A stretch of 64,000 nucleotides of DNA from Streptomyces sp. A0642. GTDB taxonomy: Bacteria > Actinomycetota > Actinomycetes > Streptomycetales > Streptomycetaceae. The translations under genes and the position numbers were made by a program. Where the stretch lies: assembly GCF_004795105.1 (NCBI RefSeq), contig NZ_SSBL01000001.1, positions 372,001-436,000 of the forward strand, read 5' to 3'. The notes under the pieces are model-generated. The model had not been told where the DNA came from, searched no databases, and saw only the letters and a program-made list of their open reading frames with translations. This document shows positions 55,630 through 64,000 of the stretch, in pieces. Position 1 is the first letter of the stretch. Each line of letters begins with the position of its first letter.

Positions 55630-56301
55630 TGGTGTGGACGAGGACCTCGCGATCTCCCGTCACGGCGGCGTTCTGGCGGATCGACGCCCGCCGGGCCGCG
55701 TGGTGCGAGCCGAACGCGGCCGGCGCGACGTCGTCACCGAAACCGGACCCCTTTCGCGCGGTGGTCATGCCCCCCTCGGGCACCGGTGACCGGCAGGCGC
55801 CGTGCACCGGTGACCGGGCGGCCGCCCAGTCACGGATGGAGGGCCCTCGGACGGCGCGTTGCATGGAGATCCTGTCGGTCATCGGCGACCTGGGGAGGCC
55901 GGCGATCCGATGACGCTGCGGGTCCCGGAGATGCGCTTCGGCGACCCGCGGCGCGTGATCCCGAAGGCCAACGCGGTCACCCTCGCCATCTGCCTGCGCA
56001 GGCTCGAAGAAGCCGGCGGCGTGAGCCGGGTCGCCGCGTCCAGGCAAACAGCTCGGTGACAGGGCGTCGTGAGCGATCCGGCCGGTCGGCGGACCCGGTA
56101 CACACTCCAGGCGAAGCCAGGCCGCCCTCGCGCAGGGGCGGTCTGGTGGGGAGGATCCGGGCGACGTACGCGACGCAACATGCCGACAGAGGCGTCGGTA
56201 ACATCCGGTAAGATACTGACGCTCGCGTCGTCAAGTTTAGGTAAAGAGGCGGCGTGGTCGGCCCGTCGTGCCCTCGTTTCCCTTCCCACTCGGAGAATTC
56301 C
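55630..56301. other. Stretch without a firm gene upstream of the FtsX gene
   Basis: A frame at 55910-56059 with GGGGAGG before its ATG could encode 49 residues (MTLRVPEMRFGDPRRVIPKA then a helix-like ICLRRLEEAGGVSR), perhaps the remains of a regulator; I do not recognise it. GGTAACATCCGGTAAGATA near 56197 and GTTTAGGTAA near 56235 are AT-rich and probably part of the promoter of the next operon. Confidence 0.3.
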
Positions 56302-57429
56302 GTGTTCCTTGCTCTACGCGATCTGCGCTTCGCCCGCGGTCGCTTCGCCCTGATGGGCGCGGTGGTCGCGCTCATCGCCGTACTCGGTGTCCTGCTGTCC
56401 GGGCTTGCCTCCGGTCTCGCGGACGCCGGTGTATCCGGGCTGCGCGCGCTGCCCGTGACCCATATGGCCTTCGACGAGGAGGCCACCAGCGAACAGTTCT
56501 CCCGCTCGACCGTGGAGCAGGAGGACTGGCAGGCATGGTCCAAGACCCCGGGCGTGGAGCGCGCGGAGCCGTTCGGGAACACTCTGGCCAATGCCCAGGT
56601 GACCCAGGGTGCCAAGAAGGGAGAGCAGGTCAACCTCGCCGTCTTCGGCATGGCACCGGACTCCCCCTTGGCGCCCGGCTCCAGCAAGGGGGAGGGTCTG
56701 AAGGAGGGCAGTGCGGGCATCGTGATCACCCGGGAGATCGCCGACCTGGGCGTGGAGATCGGCGATGTGCTGACCGCGGACAAGAGCGGGGTGCGGCTGA
56801 AGGTCGCGGGACTGGTCGACGGGACCGTCTCCTACGGCCACATCGGCGTCGTGTACGCAGACCTCGACACGTGGCGGCATCTGCACTACGGCCTGCCCGG
56901 CGATCTGCCCGAAGCCGCGAGCCGGCAGGCCACCGCCGTTGCCCTGACCCTGAAGCCGGGCGCCGACGTCGGCGCGGCGGAAAAGGCAACCGGGACCCTC
57001 TCCGAGACCAAGGAGTCCATGTTCGACGCGTCCCCCGGCTACGCGGCCGAGTCGAGCACCATGGCCCTGATCAAGGGATTCCTGTACGTCATCTCCGCCC
57101 TGGTCGTCGGCGCGTTCTTCACCGTCTGGACCGTCCAGCGCAAGCCCGAGATCGCCCTCATGAAGGCACTGGGCGCCCCCACCGGGTACATCCTGCGCGA
57201 CGCGCTCGCCCAGGTCGTCGCCGTGCTCGTTGGAGCCACGGCCCTCGGCACCGCCGTCGGCCTGGCCCTGGGCAGCGCGATGATCGGTAAGGCCCCCTTC
57301 TCCCTGTCCGCCCCGGCCATCGCCACCTCCTCCGGCCTCCTCATCGTCCTGGGGACCGTGGGCGCCGTCGTCGCCGTCCGCCGTATCACCGCCGTCGACC
57401 CCCTGACCGCGCTGGGAGCCACCCGATGA
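56302..57429 (+). CDS. FtsX/MacB-type ABC transporter permease
   Basis: 375 residues. One N-terminal helix (FALMGAVVALIAVLGVLLSGLASG), a MacB-like extracellular domain (residues 45-250), then three helices in the order usual for FtsX-like permeases (MALIKGFLYVISALVVGAFFTVW; IALMKALGAPTGYILRDALAQVVAVLVG). GTG 56302 is chosen for CGGAGAA just before it. The ATP-binding gene overlaps its end by four bases (ATGA), and a TetR gene follows. In such units the complex extrudes small molecules or peptides, or does mechanical work on the envelope. Confidence 0.88.
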   Translation: MFLALRDLRFARGRFALMGAVVALIAVLGVLLSGLASGLADAGVSGLRALPVTHMAFDEEATSEQFSRSTVEQEDWQAWSKTPGVERAEPFGNTLANAQVTQGAKKGEQVNLAVFGMAPDSPLAPGSSKGEGLKEGSAGIVITREIADLGVEIGDVLTADKSGVRLKVAGLVDGTVSYGHIGVVYADLDTWRHLHYGLPGDLPEAASRQATAVALTLKPGADVGAAEKATGTLSETKESMFDASPGYAAESSTMALIKGFLYVISALVVGAFFTVWTVQRKPEIALMKALGAPTGYILRDALAQVVAVLVGATALGTAVGLALGSAMIGKAPFSLSAPAIATSSGLLIVLGTVGAVVAVRRITAVDPLTALGATR

Positions 57430-58142
57430 CCACACCCGCCACCGACCACGAGGCCGCCGCGGACGCCGACCGCTCCGGTGGGCTGCGCCTGGACGGCGTC
57501 ACCCTCACCCTCGGCGACGGCGACGCCGCTGTCACCGCCCTCGACCACGTCGGCCTGACCGTCACCCCCGGTGAGTTCGTCGCCGTTGTCGGCCCCTCCG
57601 GGTCCGGCAAGTCCAGCCTCCTCGCCGTCGCCGGCGGCCTCCGGCGTCCCAGCTCGGGCACCGTGCACATCGCCGGCACCGAGCTGACCGCCCTTTCGGA
57701 CAAGGAACGCACCGCCGCCCGCCTTCGCCACATCGGCTTCGTCTTCCAGCAGTCGAACCTGCTGGCCTCCCTCACCGTCAGGGAGCAACTCCTGCTGCCC
57801 TTGCACTTCGGCGGACGCCTCGACACCGCTGCCCGGGCCCGCGCCGACGAACTCATCGAAGCCGTCGGACTGACCCACCGCGCGGGCTCCCGTCCGCACC
57901 AACTGTCGGGCGGCGAGCGCCAGCGCGCGGGCCTGGCCCGCGCGCTGATGACCTCCCCCGCCGTCCTGCTGGTGGACGAACCCACCTCGGCGCTGGACCG
58001 GGTACGGTCCGCCGAGGCGGTGGGACTGATCGCCGAACAGACCCGTGAGCGCGGCACGGCCACGGTCATGGTCACCCACGACACAGCGATAATGGACGCT
58101 GCCGACCGGGTGTACGAGATGGTCGACGGCCGCCTGGCCTGA
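57426..58142 (+). CDS. ABC transporter ATP-binding protein, LolD/MacB type
   Basis: 238 residues. Walker A GPSGSGKSSLLAVAGG, Q-loop FVFQQSNLLASLTV, signature LSGGERQRAGLARAL, Walker B VLLVDEPTSALD and switch His in VMVTHDTAI. The start overlaps the permease stop, so synthesis is coupled and the pair form one exporter. Confidence 0.92.
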   Translation: MTTPATDHEAAADADRSGGLRLDGVTLTLGDGDAAVTALDHVGLTVTPGEFVAVVGPSGSGKSSLLAVAGGLRRPSSGTVHIAGTELTALSDKERTAARLRHIGFVFQQSNLLASLTVREQLLLPLHFGGRLDTAARARADELIEAVGLTHRAGSRPHQLSGGERQRAGLARALMTSPAVLLVDEPTSALDRVRSAEAVGLIAEQTRERGTATVMVTHDTAIMDAADRVYEMVDGRLA

Positions 58143-58204
58143 CGGAGGCCGCCGGCCGGGACCACATTCCCGGCCCTGTCCACCCCTCCAGGAGCCCGCC
58201 CCTC

Positions 58205-58816
58205 ATGCCGAAGATCAACGCCTCCACCGTCGCCGAACACCGTGCCCAGCAACGCGAGGCGCTGATCGGGGCGGCGATCGACCTCCTGGTCAACGAGGGC
58301 GCCACCGCCGTCACGCCGGCGGCGGTCGGCGCCCGCACGGGCCTGGCCCGCTCCAGCGTCTACCAGTACTTCGACTCCTCGGCAGCTCTCCTGGCCACCA
58401 TCACGGAGGAGGCCTTCCGTCGCTCCAACGAGGCACTCACCCACGCCGCAGCCACCGCGAACGGCCCGCTGGAACGCGTCGAGGCATTCTTCAGGGAAAG
58501 CCTCCGCCTGGGCGCCGAAGGCGCACACCGGCCCGCCGTCGCCCTCATGAACGCCGGCCTTCCCCCGGCCTGTCAGCAGCGGCTGATGGAACTGCACCTG
58601 GAACAGGTCGAACCGTTCCGCGCCGCCGTCCGGGAGCTCGGCGCTCCCGAGCCCGCGCTCACGGCCGACCTGATCGCCGGAATGCTCCACACCGCCTTGG
58701 CCGCCGTCGAGAACGGCACCCCTCTCAGTACGGTCACACGGCGCACCCTCGCACTCGTACGCCGCTGCCTCACCCCGGCCGGCAGCACCGTCCGCGCACC
58801 GGAGGAAGGGGGCTGA
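58205..58816 (+). CDS. TetR-family regulator of the ABC exporter
   Basis: 203 residues. HTH in GATAVTPAAVGARTGLARSSVYQYFDSSAALLATITEEAF. The C-terminal half is helical with no known ligand motif. It is 62 bases after the ATPase gene on the same strand and probably controls the operon it ends. ATG 58205 follows CCAGGAG. Confidence 0.88.
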   Translation: MPKINASTVAEHRAQQREALIGAAIDLLVNEGATAVTPAAVGARTGLARSSVYQYFDSSAALLATITEEAFRRSNEALTHAAATANGPLERVEAFFRESLRLGAEGAHRPAVALMNAGLPPACQQRLMELHLEQVEPFRAAVRELGAPEPALTADLIAGMLHTALAAVENGTPLSTVTRRTLALVRRCLTPAGSTVRAPEEGG

Positions 58817-58822
58817 AGCCCC

Positions 58823-59013
58823 TACGAGCGCCAGCGGACTTGGTCTGCCGACGGAACCTGAGAACGGTTGCTGCAGCAGGTCCAGGCCGCGGCCGACGCG
58901 GCAGGGGAGAGCGACGGGGACATCTCGGTGGACTTCACCATCGTGCACGCGCACCAGCACGCGGCCTGCGCCCGAACCCTGCTGTCGCTCGCAGAGAGGC
59001 ACCTGCGGTAGGC
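58823..59013 (+). pseudogene. IS5-family transposase relic
   Basis: Read from 58823: YERQRTWSADGT, stop, ERLLQQVQAAADAAGE, then DISVDFTIVHAHQHAA and a stop. This is the well-known IS5-group text (RWSADGTWERLL ... DWDISVDSTIVRAHQHAAGA) with the Trp codon changed to TGA and the DDE Asp region partly kept. Only about 63 codons are left and no terminal inverted repeats were found. Confidence 0.75.
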
Positions 59014-59015
59014 CG

Positions 59016-59309
59016 ATGCCTCCGCTTCCGCACCGTGCCGCGCTCCTCGTCATCGACATGCAGGGCAAGGCAAGGCCCGGCATTCATCGCCCCGACCCGG
59101 AGTTGGGTCACCGTCAGCCGACTCCTCGTCGCGGGCCGGCTGCGCCTCCGGCCCCTCGAGAGGCTCCCGCTTCGAGTGGTGCGGCCGAGACGTACCGCCG
59201 GATGGAACAGGGGAAGGGCATGGCGGGAGCGTGCTGGTGCGCGGGCTTCCGTGGCGCCGTCCCGGACGTGGACGCGGCGTCCTTGCGGACAGTCTTCGCG
59301 AAGCGGTAG
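59016..59309 (+). pseudogene. Possible isochorismatase-type hydrolase fragment
   Basis: Starts MPPLPHRAALLVIDMQGKA, which resembles the first strand of cysteine hydrolases (RALLVIDMQ with the catalytic Asp). The next residues do not continue the family; the frame ends at 59309. Weak evidence from about 18 residues. It sits between the transposase relic and the Rrf2 gene. Confidence 0.3.
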
Positions 59310-59342
59310 TGCCAGCGAATCTAGAGGTGTAGCGTCCTGGTT

Positions 59343-59822
59343 ATGCGCATGAGTGAGGGAGTCGAGTGGGGGCTGCACTGCTGCCTGACGCTGGCGTGGG
59401 TCGGGGATGAGGAACCCGTGCCCACTGCCAAGCTGGCGGCCTGGTTCGATCTTCCCCAGGCGTATCTCAATAAGAGGCTGCAGGCACTGGTGAGGGCCGG
59501 CATCCTGAGTTCGACGCCGGGGGCCCGGGGTGGGTTCCAGCTGGCCAGGAGCCCCGAGCGCATCACGCTCATGGACGTCGTCACCGCCATCGAGGGCCCC
59601 GATGACGCCTTCCGCTGCACCGAGATCCGTCGGCGGGGCGAAGGGGCGGGCGCGCGCGCCGGGGAGTTCCGGCGGGCCTGCGGCATCGCCACCGCCATGC
59701 GCCGGGCCGAGCTGGCGTGGCGCCGCGAACTCGCCGCCCAGACCCTGGCGGACATGATGGCCGCCGCGCCGCCCGCTGCCATGGAGCGTGCCAGGCGCCA
59801 CTACGGGCGCACTGCACGCTGA
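59343..59822 (+). CDS. Rrf2-family transcriptional regulator
   Basis: 159 residues, winged HTH: VEWGLHCCLTLAWVG, VPTAKLAAWFDLPQAYLNKRLQALVRAGILSSTPGARGGFQLAR and ITLMDVVTAIEGPDDAFRC. The three closely spaced Cys of iron-sulfur members (IscR, NsrR) are not all present: only FRCTEI and RACGIA, some 25 residues apart. So it may be a non-cluster or redox-thiol member. The MFS gene follows after 51 bases, so it most likely controls that gene. Confidence 0.88.
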   Translation: MRMSEGVEWGLHCCLTLAWVGDEEPVPTAKLAAWFDLPQAYLNKRLQALVRAGILSSTPGARGGFQLARSPERITLMDVVTAIEGPDDAFRCTEIRRRGEGAGARAGEFRRACGIATAMRRAELAWRRELAAQTLADMMAAAPPAAMERARRHYGRTAR

Positions 59823-59873
59823 TTGTTCCGAGCCCCGCGACCCGGGTGGGGCCCATCCGTGAGGAGAACCTGG

Positions 59874-61097
59874 ATGTCGAGTGTCTCGATTCCATCTGGT
59901 CGTCCGACGATCGACGGCAAGCACCCGCCCGAACCCGGCCCACTGTCGTCGACCTCGGTCCTGGCCCTGGGCACCTTCGCCGTGGGCACGGACGCCTTCG
60001 TCGTCGCCGGATTCCTGCCCTCCATGGCCGACTCGCTGCACGTGTCGCAGGCGGCCGCCGGGCAGTCGGTCACGGTGTTCGCAGCCGCATACGCCGTACT
60101 GTCGCCGGTCCTCGCCACCCTGACCGCCCGCGTGCCCCGGCGCATCCTGCTGATCTCCGCACTGCTCACCCTCGGCGCGGCCAACCTCCTGTCGGCGCTG
60201 GCACCCAGCCTCGCCGTGCTGATCGTCAGCCGGATCATCGCCGCCGCCGGCGCTGCCGCCTACACCCCCAACGCCGCAGCGGTCGGCGCCGCCCTGGTCC
60301 GCCCCGAACTGCGGGCCCGTGCCCTGGCCATGGTCGTCGGGGGCCTGACCGTCGCTACCGCCCTGGGCGTCCCCCTCGGCAACGTGATCAGCCACTGGCT
60401 CGGCTGGCGCAGCACCCTCGGCGTCGTGGCCGCCCTGTGCCTGGTCATCGCGGTCGGCGTACGTCTGAACATGCCGGAGGTGCCCGGCAACCCCCGGGTG
60501 GCACTGCGCACCCGGCTCGCGGCACTGCGCCGGCCGACCGTCCTGGCCGTCCTGCCCCTCACCGTGCTGGGCATGGGAGCCTGCTACACCGCCTACGCCT
60601 ACAGCGTCCCGGTGCTCGAAGGGGTGCGCGTCCCCGAGGGTGCCATGCTGTGGATGCTCATCCTGTACGGCCTGGGCGCCGTGCTCGGCAACGTCGCGGC
60701 CGGCTACGCCACCGACCGCTGGGGCTCGGTCCGGGTCCTGACCGCCGGATACCTCGTCATGGCGCTCGCTCTCGGAGCCCTGGCCTGGATCGCCGCCGCG
60801 CACGGTTCCGTGCAGCCCGTCGTGGGCCTGCTGGTCCTGCTGTGGGGGGCGAGCAGCTGGTGTCAGACGCCGCCGCAGCAGCACCGGCTGATCCAGGTCG
60901 CCCCGCAGGAAGCGCCCCTTCTCGTCTCTCTGAACTCCTCCGGTATCTACCTGGGCATCGGCCTGGGCACCGTACTCGGCGGCGTCACCCTGCCCGCGGG
61001 AACGACGGCGGTCTACGCCCTCGGAGCCGCCCTGGCGGCCGCCGCCCTGCTGTTCCTCCGGATCACGGCACGCACCACGAAGACCCACGCCGGTTGA
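59874..61097 (+). CDS. MFS drug/sugar exporter (DHA1 type)
   Basis: 407 residues, 12 membrane helices. FAVGTDAFVVAGFLPSMADSL and AAGQSVTVFAAAYAVLSPVLATLTARVPRR are typical of the AraJ/CmlR-like DHA1 group; GGLTVATALGVPLGNVISHWLGWRS is the motif in helix 5. ATG 59874 follows GAGGAG. It forms a two-gene unit with the Rrf2 regulator. Substrate unknown. Confidence 0.9.
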   Translation: MSSVSIPSGRPTIDGKHPPEPGPLSSTSVLALGTFAVGTDAFVVAGFLPSMADSLHVSQAAAGQSVTVFAAAYAVLSPVLATLTARVPRRILLISALLTLGAANLLSALAPSLAVLIVSRIIAAAGAAAYTPNAAAVGAALVRPELRARALAMVVGGLTVATALGVPLGNVISHWLGWRSTLGVVAALCLVIAVGVRLNMPEVPGNPRVALRTRLAALRRPTVLAVLPLTVLGMGACYTAYAYSVPVLEGVRVPEGAMLWMLILYGLGAVLGNVAAGYATDRWGSVRVLTAGYLVMALALGALAWIAAAHGSVQPVVGLLVLLWGASSWCQTPPQQHRLIQVAPQEAPLLVSLNSSGIYLGIGLGTVLGGVTLPAGTTAVYALGAALAAAALLFLRITARTTKTHAG

Positions 61098-61745
61098 GGA
61101 ACCGCCCTTCACATCCCGGCGTCCGGACGGTCAGAGGCCCGGCCGCCGTCTGACCGCGGTGACGCACCGCCCGCTGAGCCGTCCTCGGCACGGCACCGGT
61201 GACCGGCGCGGGAGACAGACACTGCTTCCGGTTCCACGACAACGGTCCGGCGGCTCGAGCCGGCGCACACCAGCGCGCGGCGGGGTCCTGGCCCACATCC
61301 CGCTTGGCCGGGCGGGGGACCGGCTCGTCGACGAAACCGAGAGGTCGCTGGATGACCACCTACCCACCGCAACCCGCCTACCGTTCGGCCGCCCCCCGCC
61401 CCCGGAGACGGCACGTGGGCCGCCCTCCCGGAGACCGGGGCGACGGGAGGCGGCGTCACCAGGCCACGGCACCGCAGTCCACCCCGATAGCAGAGTCGAC
61501 GCTAAGGCCCCGCAGTTCCTGGCGGGCGCCCGATGACAGCTACGGCAGCTCGCCGCGTTGGTGGAACGCCCGAATACCTCCCGTATGCGGACGCCCCTCC
61601 GCCTTGCGATGCATGGCATCTGACGCCGCGCGCTGATCCACCGGGAATTGCGGGACGGCCCTGAGTGGCGCCATGAGGCCGATTCGCCCGGATGGAAACT
61701 CCCCGACATCACCAACGGCAATGCACTACCGGAAGGACGATAAAA
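61098..61745. other. Stretch with scrambled coding remnants
   Basis: 648 bases. A frame at about 61543-61743 reads AALVERPNTSRMRTPLRLAMHGI, stop, then RALIHRELRDGPEWRHEAD and SPGWKLPDITNGNALPEGR to a stop; it looks coding but I do not recognise it. No terminator was found after the MFS gene. Confidence 0.3.
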
Positions 61746-62387
61746 GTGTGGATCACGGGCTTTCTTGCGATGGCGCTGTTAGTGGCACTAACTCCCGGAG
61801 CCAACAACCTGTTGGCTCTGCGGCACGCCATGGTGCGAGGCTTCGGCGGTTCGATGGTGGGGGTATGCGGACGGCTCATCGCGTTCGCCATCCTCGTGGT
61901 CGCGGTCGTGGCTGGGTTGGGACCGCTGCTGTCGGCGTCGGTGTGGACACTGACGCTGATCAAGTGGGCCGGCGTCGTCTACCTCACCTACTTGGGAACC
62001 ACCATCCTGTGGGCTAGCTTCCGGCGGGGCGGCGCACCGGACGAAGCCATCGTGAAGACCTCAGGGCAGAGGAGGCCGACCCTGACCGCGTTGGCGCGTA
62101 AGGAGTTCCTCGTCGCGATCAGCAACCCAAAGGCCGTGCTGGTCTTCACCGCCTTCGTGCCGCAGTTCGTCGGTACCGGTCGAGGCTCCGTCACAGCCCA
62201 ACTCGCCATCCTCGGTGCCTTGTACCTCATCGCGGAAGCAGTGGCGGCCGGAGTGTTCGCCGCTGCGGGCAGCGTGATCAGGGCGGCGCGAATGAGCCGT
62301 CAGGCCCACCGCCGACTGGACCGTGCCACCGGCGTTGCGTTGCTCGGGATGGCCGGCCTGATCGCGGCAGAGTCCGCCACAGCGTGA
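61746..62387 (+). CDS. LysE/RhtB-family amino acid exporter
   Basis: 213 residues, about six helices. Family motifs LTPGANNLLALRHAMVRGFGG (compare TPGPNNLL), WAGVVYLTYLGTTILWAS and FLVAISNPKAVLVFTAFVPQFV. It exports amino acids or analogues. GTG 61746 is chosen for GGAAGGA nine bases before it. Slightly lower GC than its neighbours, which may reflect transfer. Confidence 0.88.
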   Translation: MWITGFLAMALLVALTPGANNLLALRHAMVRGFGGSMVGVCGRLIAFAILVVAVVAGLGPLLSASVWTLTLIKWAGVVYLTYLGTTILWASFRRGGAPDEAIVKTSGQRRPTLTALARKEFLVAISNPKAVLVFTAFVPQFVGTGRGSVTAQLAILGALYLIAEAVAAGVFAAAGSVIRAARMSRQAHRRLDRATGVALLGMAGLIAAESATA

Positions 62388-63056
62388 TGCGGGGGTAGCG
62401 GAAGCGAGCATCGAACTCTCCTGGGCCGTCTGCACGATCACCGGATGCGGACCGGCGCTGCGGTGCCATGGGTCGTGACCTTGCCCGCATGAGGCGGCCG
62501 GGCCGTGAGTACACGGTGGTGAGTGCCCACCCGACGCCCGCCCCCGTAGACGACGCGGGCCGCTCCCAGTCAGACAGGGCATGAGGCAGTGTGGCGGGCC
62601 GGCGACCTGCTCGCGGGGCATTCCCGCGCAGACGCCGAGCCTTGGGAGCGCGGCGGCGCTGGGGTGGGTGACCGCGGATCGATGCCGTGCCGCCGCGCGG
62701 TCTTCTGGCTTTCGAGCCCGTTCTGCGCCAAGTTGCGTCTGATTGTTGCGTGAGCTCTCGTTTGCGGAACCAGGCGTGTCGGCCGCCTGGGTAGACTGCC
62801 CCGTCGTCCTGGGCGTCGTACACCGCACCCTGAAACACCCTCGCCCCCACCACCCGGCACTTTGACGACGAGGGGGGCCCGCACGGCACTGCACCTGTAC
62901 GACACCGGCACCCGCACCGTCCGCGCTTTACTCAGGGACGCCAGAGGCGGCCGCAGCCGCCCCGACCACCCCCCGGCGAACCACTGAGGCCAGAGCGCCA
63001 GGCCAGCCACAGAGAGGCCCGGGTATCTGTCGGCACCTGGGGGCTCTGCGGCCGGG
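62388..63056. other. Degenerate stretch left of the kinase relic
   Basis: 669 bases; many frames but no supported gene. A short run at 62883-62940 (LHLYDTGTRTVR) resembles the start of cysteinyl-tRNA synthetase, too short to call. No tRNA gene or attachment-site repeat was found. Confidence 0.35.
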
Positions 63057-63143
63057 GTCATGCTCCGGGACATCAAGCCGTGCAACATCCTCATCTCGTC
63101 GTCCGTCGTGGTGAAGGTCCTCGACTTCGGCGGGGGAGAGCGG
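63057..63143 (+). pseudogene. Serine/threonine protein kinase fragment
   Basis: VMLRDIKPCNILISSSVVVKVLDFGGG is the catalytic loop to DFG segment of a Hanks-type kinase (consensus HRDIKPSNILI...VKVLDFG). His of HRD is Leu here. Nothing before or after continues the fold. A relic of about 29 residues. Confidence 0.7.
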
Positions 63144-63217
63144 TCGGCTCCCAGGCGGCGGCGCCCAGGGTACGCAGAGCGGGTTCTCGTGGGTGGCCCC
63201 GTTACAGGGCCCCGCGC

Positions 63218-64000
63218 ATGCCCGCCCCACGGTCATCCGTGTGTCGCCGGGCCGTCGTGCAGTCGCCCCTCACGCGGCTGAAGGAGGCCCTCAACCGGGC
63301 CGTGACACGGGGCCTGGTCGCGGTGAATGTCGCCCAGGAAGTGACGATCCCCCGGAAGGTGCGCAAGGCCGAGCGCCGGGCCAAGGCGGAGGTGCCGCCC
63401 TGGAGTGTCGCGGAGGTCCGTGCCTTTGTGCTTGCCGTGAAGGACCACCGGCTGTACGCCCCCTTCCTCCTCTCGCTGAGGGGTCTGCGGCTGGCGGAGG
63501 TGTGCGGCATGCGCTGGGCAGATCTGGATCTGGACCGAGCCACCCTGGCCGTTGCCAACACTCGAACGTTGATGGGGAACACGACCGTGGTGGAGAAGGA
63601 CACGAAGTCGCTGGCCGGCGAGCGGAGCCTTCCACTTCCCGCTCCAGCCGGAGAAGCCCTCAGGAGCTTCAAGGACCGGCAAGCAGCCGAGAGGCTGGCG
63701 GCGGGGCAGGCGTACAAGGCCAGCGGGTATGTGCTGGTGGGCGACCTCGGGGCGCCGCTCGAGGTGCGGCGGTTGCGCGAGGAGGCGTACAAGGTGATGG
63801 CCGGTAACGCGCTGCGGCGGGTGCGTTTGTACGATGCCCGCGCGCGTTGCTTCACCTACCTGGCGAACCATGGAGTTCCTGCTCACCTTCTCGCCCGCTG
63901 GGCGGGGCACGCCGATGCCAGGACGACGAAGCACTGGTACGTGAAGCCGAACGTTGAGGATCTTCGTTCTGCGGCGGATGTCTGGAGTGGTCTGACCGGT
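63218..64000 (+). CDS. Tyrosine recombinase (integrase), C-terminal catalytic part, runs off the window
   Basis: Open from at least 63182 to the window end with no stop. The part seen is the catalytic half: LKEALNRAVTRGLVAVN, LRGLRLAEVCGMRWADLDLD (first Arg), LYDARARCFTYLANHGVPAHLL (YDAR in place of HxxR, usual in some actinobacterial integrases), ARWAGHADARTTKHWYVKP (His and the nucleophile Tyr). The normal N-terminal SAM-like domain is not found upstream, where a kinase fragment lies instead. So the gene is probably 5'-truncated. ATG 63218 is the first start but may not be real. It suggests an integrative element or its scar at this edge. Confidence 0.75.
   Translation, partial: MPAPRSSVCRRAVVQSPLTRLKEALNRAVTRGLVAVNVAQEVTIPRKVRKAERRAKAEVPPWSVAEVRAFVLAVKDHRLYAPFLLSLRGLRLAEVCGMRWADLDLDRATLAVANTRTLMGNTTVVEKDTKSLAGERSLPLPAPAGEALRSFKDRQAAERLAAGQAYKASGYVLVGDLGAPLEVRRLREEAYKVMAGNALRRVRLYDARARCFTYLANHGVPAHLLARWAGHADARTTKHWYVKPNVEDLRSAADVWSGLTG

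Noticed and set aside
62870..62962. Possible cysteinyl-tRNA synthetase N-terminus (LHLYDTGTRTVR)
   Set aside because: Only about 12 residues agree with the family start and the following HIGH-type motif is absent.

Overview
The window is very GC-rich with strong GC bias at third codon positions. It carries many secreted, modular polysaccharide-degrading enzymes, GTG/TTG starts and LacI, ROK and XRE-STAND regulators. This points to a Streptomyces-type actinobacterial chromosome, in a carbohydrate-utilisation region that passes into accessory DNA at the right end. Calls rest on reading motifs by eye; no database search was run.

Region by region. 1-7.2 kb: end of a monosaccharide ABC permease, a membrane metallophosphoesterase, a PIG-L deacetylase, and two secreted GH43 arabinan/arabinoside enzymes (one with a ricin-type CBM13, one with an arabinose-binding CBM42). 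7.2-13.4 kb: an oligosaccharide import unit (lipoprotein, two permeases, GH1 beta-glycosidase) divergent from a ROK regulator of the Rok7B7 type. 13.5-19.5 kb: a secreted DUF1996 protein and two large discoidin-domain proteins (a GH2-like barrel and a beta-helix). 19.6-36.1 kb: Dps, a flavin disulfide oxidoreductase, a YoaK-type membrane protein, an MFS-ABM fusion, two related XRE/NB-ARC/TPR regulators flanking a GNAT-pirin-AhpD group, a hydrolase with an AraC regulator, and a secreted beta-propeller. 37-45.8 kb: a hemicellulase island with a LacI regulator, a decayed sugar-binding lipoprotein, xylanase xlnA, a CE1 esterase, a GH27 enzyme and a GH62 arabinofuranosidase. 46.4-53.2 kb: a YhgE-like membrane protein, then a TPR-CHAT caspase-fold protein divergent from two small genes of unknown function. 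53.3-55.5 kb: a clan-A glycosidase with Fn3 and CBM2, under an exact CebR-type operator. 56.3-62.4 kb: an FtsX/ABC/TetR exporter unit, an Rrf2-MFS pair and a LysE exporter. 58.8-64 kb also holds relics (IS5-type transposase, serine/threonine kinase, possibly isochorismatase) and the catalytic half of a tyrosine recombinase.

How it fits together. The secreted enzymes attack arabinan, arabinoxylan, xylan, side-chain galactose or arabinopyranose, and cellulose-associated glycans. The ABC systems import the products and the GH1 enzyme can split short beta-glycosides inside the cell. Control can be read partly from DNA: three glycosidase genes have LacI-type palindromes centred on AGCGCT or a close variant beside TTGACN promoters. 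The divergent GH27/GH62 pair uses a different palindrome, CGAAA(N)TTTCG, in a near mirror-image promoter arrangement.

The least expected items are an internally deleted copy of the PIG-L deacetylase 38 kb from the intact gene, the matched GH27/GH62 control region, the dead sugar-binding gene between a strong promoter and xlnA, and the uncharacterised CHAT locus.
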